Positions 1 to 11,392 of a stretch of DNA of 64,000 bases are shown one piece after another. The position numbers and the translations under genes are program-made. Under the pieces are notes generated by a model, which did not search any database, was not told where the DNA came from, and saw only the letters and a list, made by a program, of their open reading frames with translations. Source of the DNA: Fistulifera solaris (Eukaryota > Bacillariophyta > Bacillariophyceae > Naviculales > Stauroneidaceae); assembly GCA_030295235.1 (NCBI GenBank), contig AP026144.1, forward strand, positions 744,001 through 808,000. Direction: 5' to 3'. Position 1 is the stretch's first letter, and every line of letters starts with the position of its first letter.

Positions 1-57
1 GGAGTTTGTGGAGATCTTGGACATAGTCGGCGATGATCTTCTGAGCTCTTGTCTATG
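1..57 (+). pseudogene. 3' end of a small-protein family member (cut by window edge)
   Basis: The first bases read in frame as EFVEILDIVGDDLLSSCL followed by a stop. This matches, with one change, the C-terminus of the small protein encoded on the opposite strand at 13966-14355. The piece lies at the outer end of an inverted repeat, so it is either the 3' end of a full paralogue that continues outside the window or only the duplicated tail. Its function is unknown. Confidence 0.6.
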
Positions 58-560
58 AGATACGGACAAGACCCACGTTCACGATGGGGCACTATATCTC
101 TAGAGAATGCAAATAAAAACGTTAATACACAAGATAAAAGCATTTTACTGTAAGTAGATTCGCATTAGTATCAAAAGCTTTAGAGAGAGCACTCACGCTT
201 GACCTCTAGAAATTCATTCGAGGAGAAGTACATTCATTCAAAGCTCTTATCCTCTTGTGGTAATTGAGCATGAAGAAACTTCTTTTGCAGTGAATCTGCC
301 CAGAAGCGAACTATGATGAGTCGAATGACTCGCCGATCCGAAGCAAAGCCCGCACTGGCTTTGCCCAAGACCTTTCCCCCCTTCGTCCACTTCACCTTGG
401 TCATGATTGTCGTCTTGGCTCTCTTTGGATGTCTTGCTAAAGCGCTGCAGCAATTTAGGTCCACCGAGAGATTTCATGCGGTTAAGCCAGATCTGTAAAA
501 CTTCCTTTGAAATGATTCCATCGGACACTATATTTTGTATCGTAAAACCGCCCTGCCTCA
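1..560. repeat. Left arm of long inverted repeat
   Basis: The reverse complement of this stretch matches 13465-14023 almost base for base. The arms are 560 and 559 bases long because of one C in a homopolymer (six C against five near 376). A handful of substitutions also differ, so the duplication is recent. The arm holds the 3' ends of two convergent genes: a 282-residue-class protein on the minus strand and a small family protein on the plus strand. It may continue beyond the window start. Confidence 0.93.
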
Positions 561-1083
561 TAAATGCTAAACTCTTTTCAAAGTCAATTTCGTCGGACCC
601 TCTCCCATCATCAGGATAACCAGTCATATCGAAGAAAGCTACTTGCTCGACAACAGCACAGAGGACTACCCCGAATGCGGAGTGAATGTTATACTTCTGT
701 CGAACCTCGTCCATAATTTCGTTTCTTGCTAGCTGAAAATGCCGTCTCCAGAAAGAAGCGCCTTGATCATGACACCATTGTACAAATTCCTCTTCGTGCG
801 TGTCCCAAAACTCTTTGTAAGAAGACATGTCTGCTTTTAACTTTTGTCGCAACCGCACCCTGTCCGACCAAACTTGATCACGGAGATCAGGAGGCCAGGG
901 ACTGTCATCGAGGGCCTTAATTTCCGCGTTCGCTTGATCTGTCTCCAAATCGGTCAAGGCCGTGATGAGATCGGCAGTGCCATTAGGAAGAAAATGCACA
1001 AAACCGCAACAAGCACACGATCCACCGGATACATAATCAAACAAGACACGATCGGTCAACCATTCGTCAGTGTATCGAGGCAT
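234..1083 (-). CDS. Unknown conserved-type protein, frame change near its 3' end
   Basis: I do not recognise the family. The first ATG is at 1083 and gives MPRYTDEWLTDRVLFDYVSG, followed by a CACC motif (GGSCACCGFVHF) that could bind metal. The middle is charged and helical (KEFWDTHEEEFVQWCHDQ). The last part repeats at 13465-13790, where it reads on to a C-terminus QKKFLHAQLPQQDKSFE. In this copy a run of six C (five in the other copy) shifts the frame after EVDEGGK, so the annotated span assumes the uninterrupted end at 234. Either this copy has a recent frameshift or the run length is a sequencing error. No signal peptide or membrane segment is seen. Confidence 0.6.
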
Positions 1084-1655
1084 CACAGAAATTTCTATCG
1101 TTCGCGCTTTCTTATCATTCGTTTCCGGCTGTCTTCTCACTCAAGTGGACTGGAAGGTAGGATATCAAAGATTCGTCGAACAAAGTGAGTTGCTGAGCAA
1201 AGTTGCGCAAAAATTTGCAATTTCTTCGCGCATCTCCATCACTTTGATCTCCGACTCCAACGGCCCGCTGTTTTTGCGGTGACCAAAACGCAACTTGAAA
1301 GAAATTAAAAGGGAGAAAATATGATACTACTTCATAAGTTATAGTTTCGAGGGTTTTCCTTTCACAAAGCCAATTTCCTAATAGTAGTAATTCACTATAG
1401 ACTATGCAGTATAATGAACTTTTCGTGTCTTTTATCTATAAAACGTGAAATCGCGGGGCGTCCTCGTCCACCCTGAAATATATTTTCGAACGGACGGCTC
1501 AACGCGACTTTTACACGTTTGTTTGGAAATATTTCATTTTGCTTCACAAACTCCACCCTCCAACTGCGACAGATCGATGCAATCGCAACGAAGCAACCTC
1601 TGTTCTGACTCATATCGTCTACAATTGTACATTACAGCATCGATACCGCAACACC
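1084..1655. other. Divergent intergenic region
   Basis: This stretch separates the minus-strand unknown gene from the plus-strand secreted protein and should hold both promoters. I see no RNA gene, repeat or conserved operator in it. Confidence 0.5.
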
Positions 1656-4189
1656 ATGATATCCAGACAAGTAGTCTTGACTGCCGTCATGGCATTTACA
1701 TTCCATCGCGTTGTCGGATTAGAATTTCGGCAAACAGTCCGTGCATGCGACAATTCGCCGGGTACTATTGGGTACAGCCGCATTTCCGACATGAATATTG
1801 ACATTGATCGCGAGTTAGGAGCGATTGCGGGTGGTAAGACGCCTGATGCCACGTATCTATTTATTCTTTGTCCCGACACCCAGTTCGACGTTGAAGACAC
1901 ACCGCTCAATCCGATGCTGGATAATTCCATTTTTGCTTGTGGTGATACTGGTAAAGCGACCGGATGTGTCTTTAAAGGAGGAGCAATTCAAGTGAATGTG
2001 CCGCGCTCCAAGAAAGGAGGCCACAATATGCAGGCCGTTAGCTTCCTGGGAGTGACCTTCCAAGGATTTTCTCAGGCAGCTATTAGCGGGGATGCTGGAT
2101 CCACTACAGAAGTTACATTGTCTCATGTCAAGTTTTCGGTATGTCTCTGGACTTGTTATTGAATTTCGCTTGTCCTTCTCTTGTACTAATCGATTTTATC
2201 AAAGAACTATAACGCCATGTGTGCAGTCCAGCAACAAACTAAAGATGGCACGGAACCATTCGGCTTGATGGGACAGGAGATCACAATAAGTAAAGCAGTT
2301 GGCGGTGTAGGCTTCTTGAACGTTGGAGGCGCTCTTAGTCTGGACGGGCTATATATCTCTAGCTGCGACTTGGTCGGAGCTGTTTCAACTGGGAGCTCCT
2401 CTGGGGGAAGTGTTGGTGTGACTATGGTTAAAAAGGCAGTTGTCACGACAAGTTCGATTCAGGTGAGTCTGCAACAACGATGCGCGCAAACTACTTTGGA
2501 TTTAGACTAAACCATCATCACAATCGCCGTTTCGCATCAGGATGTTTTCTCGGCCGTAGAAGCGTCTAGGATGAACGCAGTTAGCGTGAAAGTCAACAAC
2601 ATGAAAAGGATGGCCAATGTTTTTAATGTAGAAGGAAACAGCATGGCAACGCTAGAAAACATCGACATCGCAAACAACGACTTTCAAAAATCAACCCCAT
2701 TCCTCTTGTGGACTGGTGTTAATGTTCGCGACAACTCCATGGCTTCAGTTGCAAACTTCATCATTCGCGAATCAACCAATGTGCAAAACATGGTGTCTGC
2801 TAAGTCTTACAGTATGGTGAATGTCCAAAACTCCATAGCAAATGATCTCTTTGGAGGGCGTGAAGCGGTATGTGCCTCTTTGTATCGATTGCGAAACAAA
2901 CCTTGAACTCATCTAAACTTCGTCACTTTTACAGGACACAAACGAAATCAGTGCCCTCTTCTTCGCCAGTGAAAATTCCGATCTTATCATCGAAAGAACC
3001 GACACTGAAAATATTGAGCTTTTTACGGTATGTAAATTAATCATGGCCACGACCAGATTTTTGTTTTTTCGAGACTCTGACACTGTGACTATAGTCCATT
3101 GCATTTGCCAGCAAGACAAGCAGCATTCAATATCGTGAATCGTGCGTAGGATCGGGAGCGACCCAAGCAGCGATTTTTGTTGATGCCAACTCTACGTATG
3201 TAACTGCAATGAACTACATTGATCCATCATTTTCGACATCAGATTGCGGGGAAGGAAATACCCGAGTATCTAAGGAAAGGCCCGGGCAAACTTGTTTTCA
3301 GTCTCCATTTCAATCATGTGACGTCAATTGTGAGCCAGGATTTGATCGGCGTACTTGTCTAAGAGCTATTGTTGCCAGGCAAGTGGGCAATGAAACGGAG
3401 ACGTCGCCAACAATCCCGGTAAACGTCACTTCGCCAACGATCCCGGTCAATGTCACTGAACCAACTGCTGCTCCGTCTCTTACTATCGTAAGCGCAGCTC
3501 CATCCGCTGCAACGACCTCAGTACCTTCATCACCTGAGAGTCCAGCACCCACATCCATTGTCACGCCGCCTCCCGTGGTTGCGTCTACTACAGCGCCTAC
3601 GGCAGCCCCAGTTGTCACGGCCACGGGAGCGCCGACCGCTGCCCCTGTGGTTACTGCAACGGGAACGCCAACAGCTGCACCGGTTGCTACGACCACTTCC
3701 ACACCAACAGCTGCCCCGGTTGTAACGGCTACCGGTTCACCGACAGCTGCCCCGATTGTAACGGCTACCGGTTCACCGACAGCTACCTTAACAGCGGCCC
3801 CAACCCCTCGTCGAACACAGCAACCATCGGCTGCTCCTCTACCGCGCCCAACAACACTTTCTCCAACCCAAGAAAGAGAAACAGCCAAACCCACAATTTT
3901 CCCCACACAAAGCTCTAGTAAGGTTTGCATAGAATGGGGAAAGTGGGTAAAACGAGAGCATCGGACGAAAGGGAAAGGGGCACATATATACTACGCATTC
4001 GATGAGAATATTTGTGTTAACTATGAATCATCAGGTGAATTTTTCGGCGAGGCTGTCGTGACTCCCGCGCATCAAAAGTACTTTCCCAGTAAGCTATCAC
4101 GGAGTTCGAAAGGAAAGAAATCCAGCAAGAACTCGAAGAAATCAAATAGCAAAAAGAGCTCCGAGCATAAGAGTTCACGACCACCGTGA
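1656..4189 (+). CDS. Secreted beta-helix-like protein with Pro/Thr repeats and Lys/Ser tail
   Basis: Five exons (1656-2138, 2205-2462, 2541-2867, 2935-3027, 3095-4189) join into 751 residues. Every intron has GT-AG ends and lies between codons. The N-terminus is a signal peptide (MISRQVVLTAVMAFTF). A conserved block (YLFILCPDTQFD, then FACGDTGKATGCVFKGG) is shared with the next gene. The middle has repeated Val/Ile/Asn-rich rungs such as AVEASRMNAVSVKVNNM, as expected of a parallel beta-helix. It is followed by a Thr/Pro linker with 12-residue repeats and a basic tail (KGKKSSKNSKKSNSKKSS). The role is inferred as an extracellular, cell-wall or silica-associated protein. The phase-0 introns suggest growth by exon duplication. 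Confidence 0.8.
3592..3790 (+). repeat. 36-bp tandem repeat inside a CDS
   Basis: About five copies of a 12-codon unit reading TPTAAPVVTATG-like (variants APTAAPVVTATG, TPTAAPVATTTS, SPTAAPIVTATG). The units differ at synonymous and some coding sites. They build the Pro/Thr/Ala linker of the secreted protein, a likely O-glycosylated spacer. Confidence 0.85.
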
Positions 4190-4862
4190 CAATTACAGGA
4201 GGAGGAAACGACCAACCTCAATATGGATAAAGAATGAGATTTAGATCATTCCATCCGTAGTTGCCGGGCGTCTCGGCCGGCTCTACTTTTTCTGATTAGT
4301 AACGTAGTGTAGCGATAACTTTGGTTTTATTTTTCATACTTCCTATTGCTACACAATTCGCATTACTTCGAAGGTACACTGACAAGAATTCAACATGAAT
4401 TTAGAGACCCGAATCTTTGCTGTTTTCATGTTGGTTTCACTGAATTCAAGGACACAAACAGTAGCTACTAATTTCAGCTCTAAGCTTGGACCAGAGGCCC
4501 GTCGTGGTGTTAGTTTGCTTTGCATTTCGTCATACACCCGTTGAGGAGAATAAGATAGTTAAATGACACAAAATAGATATCAGTGATTAGCCACTGACGT
4601 ATGTATCTTAGCCCCATCCTATTGCTTCCGGTAGGCTAGAGGCTACTGATAACAATTAGCTAGTAGCTAGTGAGCGATGTCTGTCCATCTATCCTTATCT
4701 TGGATGGAAAGTGTTCAAAGTTCAAAGATAACGGTTCCGTTATTTACGTGCGTTGAGGAGATTTTTCGCCATCACATTTTTGTTTCAGAACACAACACAA
4801 CCATCGAGCCGGAAACACAAGAAGAACCTGAATTATAGCACCTTAAAAAGGTTTAGAGCACC
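4190..4862. other. Intergenic, no gene seen
   Basis: This lies between two tandem secreted-protein genes. It is AT-rich with short Leu-poor open frames only. I see no supported feature; it should contain the promoter of the gene starting at 4863. Confidence 0.5.
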
Positions 4863-7084
4863 ATGAGCACGGCAATACATGCCTTGTTGGGCTTTTCTGT
4901 AATCATATCGCGTGCGTATGCACAATCCGCAGCACCATGTCCTCGTGATAGCTCAATCACAGGTTACTCGTCCATAGATGTGCTAAACAGCGACATGGAG
5001 AGCGAATTGCAGAATATACAGGCAGGATCGGCTCCAGCTGAGGAATACATTTTTCTATTATGTCCAGATACTGTATTCGACACGACAACAACGCCTCTAC
5101 GACCAGTTCTAAACAACGCAGTGTTTATTTGCGGGGAAAGCGGAAAAAGATCGGATGGTTGTACTTTTATCGGAGGGTCTGAACAAATAAGATTTGAAGA
5201 TAGCGCAATAGAAGGATATGTTTTGCAATCAATGAGCTTTATGGGGTTATCTTTCGCCGATTTTGAGGGGAATACTGATTTAACGGGGGCGTCGATAGGA
5301 GCATATGCATCAGCTCTATTGACAGCAACTTTTTCGGATGTGGCGTTTACGGTACGTGTCTCTTGTGTACCTCTCGTCCATCACGATAAATTATGCTAAC
5401 GCCATGTATCGCAGGACTTTGAAAGCGACTTTGTGGTTCGACAAACAGCAGGATTCAGCACTGAACCACCTATGAACATCGAGATGCGTGATGTGACAGT
5501 CACTGGCGGAACTGCTGGAGTTCTTTTCGACAATGACGGAGGTGTTTTCAGGCTAGAAGGTGCTTCAGTAACCGATGTTACCAGTGCGGCTCTTATTGCT
5601 ACAGCGAATTCCGGAAGTTCATTTTTGCAGGATAGTTCCGTTTTGGAGAGCTCTCTTAATTCTGTCACCTTTACAACAGCAACGGGATCCACGTCGGTGA
5701 TAAATACTAAAGTGACAGACATGGTGCTGGTTGATGACGCATTCTATGTAGAAGGTGATGGTAGCAGCCTTTCGATGTCCGACGTCGAAGTGAGCGGAAC
5801 GCAGGTAAACGCCCCGTTGTCATGGACTGCCGTCGCGGTCCAGTCACAAGCCACCGCAACCCTAGAAAAGGTGACAATAGCTGGCAACGAAGGGCTCGAA
5901 TTTGGGCTTGGTGCAACACTGGGTGGTGTGATATCAATGAAAGACTCCGTAATCGAAAACAACCAGGGCGTGGTAAGTCATGCATGGATTAGTGCCCATT
6001 CTCTCATGAAGTAACACTGACTTTCGCTCTTTCAGCAGCCCCTCAATCGAACTTCAGCACCCCTTTTCGGCATATCGGATTCAGAGATTACAGTAGAAAG
6101 AAGTCAATTTACGGGAAATGAGGGATTCACGGTAGGCCTTTTCTTGTTGCTCGTTCATCGATCCATGTTTTTTTCGGTCTAACACCTTTCGCCTCACCGG
6201 AACGGACAGGCTGTTGGTGTGTTTTTGCTTCGAAGCAATATTATTCTATCGACCAGCTGTATTCAAAATGGGTCTTCCGAATTTGTTATATCCGTGGACT
6301 CAACATCCACCTTCACTATGGATACGAACTTTTTAGAGAACTACCAGTCCGAACAGTGTGACATTGGTGCTAGGCTTTTTAAAGAAACAGACGGATCTGG
6401 TTGTTTTGTTGGATCGGGTACTTGTGAAGGTACTTGCGAAGTCCTTGCGGATCAAACAGAATGCAGAATCGAAGCCCTGGAACCGACGGCTTCGCCCACG
6501 GCAACTGCGCCGGTAGCAACGACTGTTTCTCCCTCACCTCGTCCGAGTAGTGAACTAACGCAACAACCCACCATGGCACCTCTCGTGGAAAGAACTCTTT
6601 GCCATCAACAGATGCACCGACCTTTATCTCCACGGTGTCTGACGAACCAACCTTCATGGGAAGCGACGAACTCTCATCCGTGCCAACGGAGATAATATTG
6701 ACGTCTCCTCCGTCGATCGAAATGGAAGAAGAAGAAATAAGCGGGAAAAGCAAGAAGAGTAGCAAAAAGGGAAAGAAGGAAAGCAAGGGTAGTAAAAGTG
6801 GCAAGAGTAGCCATAGCGGAAAGGGTAGTGCGAGTGGCAAAGGCAGCAAAAGCGGTAAAAAGAGCAAGAGCGGCAAAGGCGGTAAAGGCTCCGAAGGAAA
6901 ACACACCAAATTACCCGCACTGGCAGTTACGATGAGTCCTACTGGCTTGCCATCAAGTAGTCCATCGACCACTGTCGAACAAGAAAGATCCGCAAATCTG
7001 GGCTTCACCCGACAGGTCGTAGGAAGACGGCAGTGGCGCAAGTTTCTGCAGGACGTGGCACAAAGGGACGAATCCTCCTCATGA
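4863..7084 (+). CDS. Secreted beta-helix-like protein, paralogue of the preceding gene
   Basis: Exons 4863-5351, 5415-5972, 6036-6131 and 6210 onward, all with phase-0 GT-AG introns as in the upstream paralogue. It starts with a signal peptide (MSTAIHALLGFSVIISRAYA) and carries the same block (YIFLLCPDTVFD, FICGESGKRSDGCTFIGG). Beta-helix-like rungs follow (VTDVTSAALIATANSGSSF), then a Cys-rich patch (GSGTCEGTCEVLADQTEC) and a Thr/Pro linker. The tail is basic Ser/Lys/Gly (KSKKSSKKGKKESKGSKSGK), close in style to silaffin-type matrix proteins. The frame changes by one base near 6585-6600, just before the tail, so a small indel or an unrecognised intron lies there. The location is inferred to be outside the cell. 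Confidence 0.75.
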
Positions 7085-7560
7085 GTACCTGGTATAGTGG
7101 GTTAGAAACATATCTCCAGCACTTGTACGCAATAGAAATTCACAAACTGTAAACATTTATAGCCTCAGTTAATCAGACTAAGAACATCTAGAAAGGATAC
7201 GGGGTTGCCATCCATTTTTTAGCCCTGATTATAGATGATTATGTGAATGGCTGTTATCAAATGACGCCGGTAATTCGTGTCTAAAACGAACAAGCAACAA
7301 GCAGTAAACCATTTAAGTAGTTAGGGATACCGGTACGATTGCAAATAGGTTTTGCAAACTCTTTTCCCAAACGCTGCAAGTGCAAGAGGTGCGCCGCGAA
7401 AAGTGCGCCTTGTTGCATGTTTTTCTTCAACACGCAGCAGTTTTGACAGAACGAGAAACGAACTTTAGTGATAATAAACGATTTACTTCAGGATCATAAA
7501 GAGCAAAGGAGACCAGATCCTTTCATTTTCTTTGCTACAAAGTATTCTGTACGATATACC
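7085..7560. other. Intergenic, promoter of the bZIP-like gene
   Basis: This contains one GATACCGGTACG tract near 7327, a member of the dispersed GTACCGGTAC family. No gene or RNA is seen. Confidence 0.45.
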
Positions 7561-8970
7561 ATGGAGACTAATAATGCCGATGAAAACGATGAATGCAATC
7601 TCGACAACACTCTCATTGAAAGTTTATTCTACAACGAGATGATGCTGATGGAAGAATCACCGTCACTTCTTTTGTCGATATTGTCGGCAGATGGAACTCC
7701 CTCTGTAGATACTAATACGTTGATGGGGACTTCATTATGGGGTCAATTAGGTTCACCGAGTCAGCCGCCCGTGCCGCAGCCAGCGCACGTCCCGCAGTAT
7801 TCTCACCAGCAACAGGCACAACAGGAAGCACCGAAATTGGAAGCAACACTGGCCACTCCGAATCCCTTGGTACCGATCTCAGGGGTGATGAGTTATCAGA
7901 ATGCTGGAGGTGTTGCCGTAGCGCCTCTTTCGGTTTCGGAACCCCTGGTATCGCAGGCGCAAGTACCAGCCTCAACAGCAAAGCCAAGTACGATCGATGA
8001 GGCAGAGAAACGCAAGAAACTGGTTTCTCAGTTCGCCACCATGGCGTCTCGATTGGGTATTCACTTGCCACCACAAGTATTGCGTGCATCTATGGAAGGC
8101 CGACAAGTCGCTGTTCCAGCCGTAGCCACACCCACGGGAGACTCCGCATCGAGGGTTCAACCGGCTTCTCCCTTTCCTGTGACCTCCGGCAACACAGCAT
8201 CATTGCAGCCGATTGTACAGGAACTTCAGTCGACGGCGGAAGCCGCCATTGCTGCGGTATCGAAGAAACACCCTTTAGAAGAGAATGCCTCATCCGCCAA
8301 ACAACCCACGTATTCCAAACGCCGCAAAAAGGCCAGTTTAGGAGAATGCGAGCGCCGATTGGCTTCCTTACAAGCCGAGAACAATTTACTCAAACGTCAC
8401 TTGCACAACATTGCCAACAAATCGGCAGCTCTCCAGACGGAACAGAAAGCCGCGGAAGCCCAAATCCGTCATTTATGGAGAAGTAACGCGACCCAGCAGC
8501 AATTGGATGCGGCTGTGAACAATCTCACCGAACTATATTCGGATTATGGGAAACGTCGACAAGATGAACTTTCGTTTCATTTGGAGCAACTACGACGACT
8601 GGCAAATCCCACCAACGTGACGAAAATGGGTTTATGGGCACTGGGACAGCAGTCCGTTTTGAAAAAGAATCCCATTGCCGGTATGCTGCAAAAGGAACTC
8701 GACATTACCTCACAACAAGGTCGTAAAATAGTCGAGCAGCGGGAAAAGATTCGTCACGTGTCGTCGAACTTGAAAGAATGTTTGGATTTATTGGGTAAGC
8801 TGCAAACGTTATGTGAAAAGAAGACGAACATTTTTCATGATCGCTTGTCGAAGTGCCGGGAAATCTTGACACCACGACAAGTAGTGAAACTGATTCTATG
8901 GATTCATGATCACGCACAAGTCCTCGAGAATGTTTGTCCTGGATGGGGATCCGAGACACTGCATTCCTAA
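7561..8970 (+). CDS. bZIP-like transcription regulator with conserved C-terminal helix
   Basis: Single exon of 469 residues from the ATG at 7561 (METNNADENDECN). An open frame extends upstream without a better start. The first 230 residues are acidic, then Gln/Pro/Ala-rich, typical of an activation region. A basic stretch (YSKRRKKASLGECERR) leads into a heptad coiled coil (LASLQAENNLLKRHLHNIAN). The canonical Asn of the bZIP basic region (N-x7-R) is not evident, so DNA contact may be altered. The C-terminal part (LTPRQVVKLILWIHDHAQVL) resembles the conserved tail seen in a class of stramenopile bZIP proteins. Nuclear location is inferred. It could instead be a coiled-coil cofactor. Confidence 0.65.
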   Translation: METNNADENDECNLDNTLIESLFYNEMMLMEESPSLLLSILSADGTPSVDTNTLMGTSLWGQLGSPSQPPVPQPAHVPQYSHQQQAQQEAPKLEATLATPNPLVPISGVMSYQNAGGVAVAPLSVSEPLVSQAQVPASTAKPSTIDEAEKRKKLVSQFATMASRLGIHLPPQVLRASMEGRQVAVPAVATPTGDSASRVQPASPFPVTSGNTASLQPIVQELQSTAEAAIAAVSKKHPLEENASSAKQPTYSKRRKKASLGECERRLASLQAENNLLKRHLHNIANKSAALQTEQKAAEAQIRHLWRSNATQQQLDAAVNNLTELYSDYGKRRQDELSFHLEQLRRLANPTNVTKMGLWALGQQSVLKKNPIAGMLQKELDITSQQGRKIVEQREKIRHVSSNLKECLDLLGKLQTLCEKKTNIFHDRLSKCREILTPRQVVKLILWIHDHAQVLENVCPGWGSETLHS

Positions 8971-9764
8971 AGAAAGATTGACGGGCTTTCCAGCACAAGA
9001 TCGATGGTAATTTTAAGTTTAGTAGTTGCCTCAATAAGTAGTAATTTTGGACATAAATTAAGTCGCCTATGGTTTATTTGCCTAATGCATCCAGTTCCTC
9101 TCCCTAGAGAGCAGCACCATAAACTCATAACTCAGAAAGGGTCGAGGCTGAAAAATGACAAACGCACGCACTTCCAATTTTCCCTCCATTTTCGAAGAAA
9201 AGTGACGCACACTCTATAACGTGTGATTGTCCGTTATCCTGACAAACGCAAGAAAGAAAAGAAAATGCTTTATCCATTGTAATGTACAGAAAAGACTGTT
9301 TTTTCCGTTCATATACGGCACGCTTGCAACGGAAAACGATGTAAGAACCATTTTACAATTTTCCTTATAGAATCAAGGAATACATTCCGCGCGAGCGGAC
9401 TGTGGGCTGAGATTGTCTTCCGTTTGACTTCCTCCACGGTGCAGCAAGTGTGTCTCTTCCGGACCAATAGTATCCAGGCCATTCAAATTCAACTCGTCAA
9501 CTTGTAACACAACAACTCTTTGGATAGACAATAACCATTTGTCAGTTAATCGTTAGATTTCACTGTAACTAGTTGAAGCACCCCTTCTGCTTTGGATAAC
9601 GAATCGCGCGTACGAAGAATTTTCTGATAGTTGCTTGACACCCCAACCGTCAAGAACGTTTTAAAACATCCATCGAAAGACAGCTTGACAGCCAGAACTG
9701 CTAACCGTTTGTTTTCGGTAGTCAAAAACGTTCCTCTTCCCGCCTTACAACAATTCTCATAACG
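8971..9764. other. Intergenic, no gene seen
   Basis: About 800 bases between the bZIP-like gene and SQD2. Only short chance frames are found. The final 200 bases should be the SQD2 promoter and 5' UTR. Confidence 0.45.
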
Positions 9765-11317
9765 ATGAAGTTTTCAGTCTTCGTTTACCTGCTGTGTGCA
9801 CCTATGATGGCGAATGCCTTTCAAACTTCAACTACGAAGCCATCACTGAATCCGGCGTCCTCGTCGGCGTTATTCGGTATCAAGAAGAAGAAGAGCGACC
9901 TTACCACGCAAGTTCCGGCTTTAAATCGTCACGCACCCCGTAAAATCTGTTTAATGGTAGAACCTACTCCCTTTACTCATGTCTCTGGATATGCGAACCG
10001 ATTCAAAGAGATGTTAAAATTTATGAAAAAGGCCGGCGACGATGTCGAAGTCTTGACCGTCGATTCTAAGACTCCGGCAGCCAAGCTGCCCACGGATTTT
10101 AAAGGCTATCCCATTCAACACACGCAAGGGTTCACCTTTCCCTTATACAATCATATTTCCCTCACTGTAGATTTGCCCGAAATGAAGGGTGCTCGCATTT
10201 TGGAAGAAAAGCAAGTCGACTTGATCCACGTCACGTCTCCCGGGTTCATGCTCTTTGCGGCTATTTTCTACGCCCGGGTGATGTGCACCCTCTGGTGATG
10301 AGTTATCACACACATCTTCCGACCTACGGTACGTTACTGTTATGCAATCATGCAAAAAGGCGTTTATACTATTTTCTGACCAAACGCTTTTGCTCAGGTA
10401 AAAACTACCTAGGCTTTATTCCAGGCATTGAGAATCTTTGCTGGGAAGCATTGCGCTGGGCGCATTCGCGAGCTGACTTGACTTTGGTGACGTCCCCACA
10501 AATGCAAGATGAGTTGCGCAAGAACGGCATCCCGCGTGTGGATGTGTGGCGCAAGGGTATTGACACGGAGCGCTTCGATCCAGCATTTAAAAGTCTGGAA
10601 ATGCGTCAGAGAATGTCGAATGGCAATCCCGATGATTTCTTGATGGTGTATGTGGGACGATTGGGGGCCGAAAAGCGACTCAAGGATATCAAAGCGATGC
10701 AAGAAAAGTTGGGACCCAAAGCTCGACTATGCATTGTCGGTACCGGACCGCAGAAGGAGGAGCTAGAAGAGTTCTTTGACGGTACTAACACTGTATTTAT
10801 GGGGCAACTGTCGGGAGATGAATTGTCTCAAGCATTTGCATCAGCGGATGTGTTTGTCATGCCTTCCGATTCCGAGACTCTTGGATTTGTCGTACTCGAA
10901 AGTATGGCCAGTGGTGTTCCAGTTGTGGGTGCTGCAGCTGGTGGTATTCCCGACTTGATCGATAACGAGCAAACAGGATACTTGTGCGAACCTGGCAACA
11001 CCGAAGACTTTGTGAAGCGTTTGCGTGCTCTGCAGGATCCGGAACATCGCACGGCCATGGGCAAGGCGGCTCGCGCGGAAGCCGAGAAATGGGGCTGGGA
11101 GGCAGCAACTTCTTATTTGCGAAATGTTCAGTATGAAAAAGCGCTAATCAACTTTCACAGTCGTGCCTTTGGCGGATTTGGTCGACCTCGTACGGCTGGC
11201 ATGTGGCGATTGTTAGGATGGCGCATCCGGCACATTTTCCGAAGAGCTGTCCGCTCTCCGGTCACCTTATTGTCTTCTCTGCAAAGGCGCTGGTGTCAGT
11301 TGCGTGGAGTGGTTTAA
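9765..11317 (+). CDS. SQD2: Plastid sulfoquinovosyl transferase SQD2 (sulfolipid synthase)
   Basis: A GT4 glycosyltransferase that moves sulfoquinovose from UDP-SQ to diacylglycerol, the last step of SQDG synthesis. The N-terminus is a signal peptide ending MANA|FQTSTT, the diatom plastid import motif. Family landmarks are EPTPFTHVSGYANRF, VDLIHVTSPGF, PLVMSYHTHLPTYG and the GT-B donor motif SETLGFVVLESMASGVPVV. A 69-base intron (10329-10397) joins THLPTYG to KNYLGFIPGIENL; it keeps frame and has no stop. Near 10277 the frame changes by one base between FAAIFYAR and DVHPLVMSYH inside a conserved block, so this is either an indel error or a real frameshift. The remainder looks complete. It probably acts in the plastid envelope or thylakoid. 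Confidence 0.9.
10329..10397 (+). other. Intron of SQD2 that could be read through in frame
   Basis: GTACGTTACT at the donor and TTTTGCTCAG at the acceptor. The 69 bases are 23 codons without a stop. Splicing restores the SQD2 family sequence (PTYGKNYLGFIPG). Confidence 0.75.
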
Positions 11318-11392
11318 GAGTACCACGACGCAGATCTTTTGTTTGTGATTAATACTCCATATTTATATGCGTTCCACGTATTCATTGTAGAA

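Noticed and set aside
3310-3930. 206-residue minus-strand open frame rich in Val/Gly/Ala
   Set aside because: It is the antisense shadow of the Pro/Thr/Ala repeat in the plus-strand secreted protein.
6379-7041. Leu/Pro-rich 220-residue minus-strand frame
   Set aside because: It is the antisense shadow of the Lys/Ser/Gly tail and has no start context or domain.
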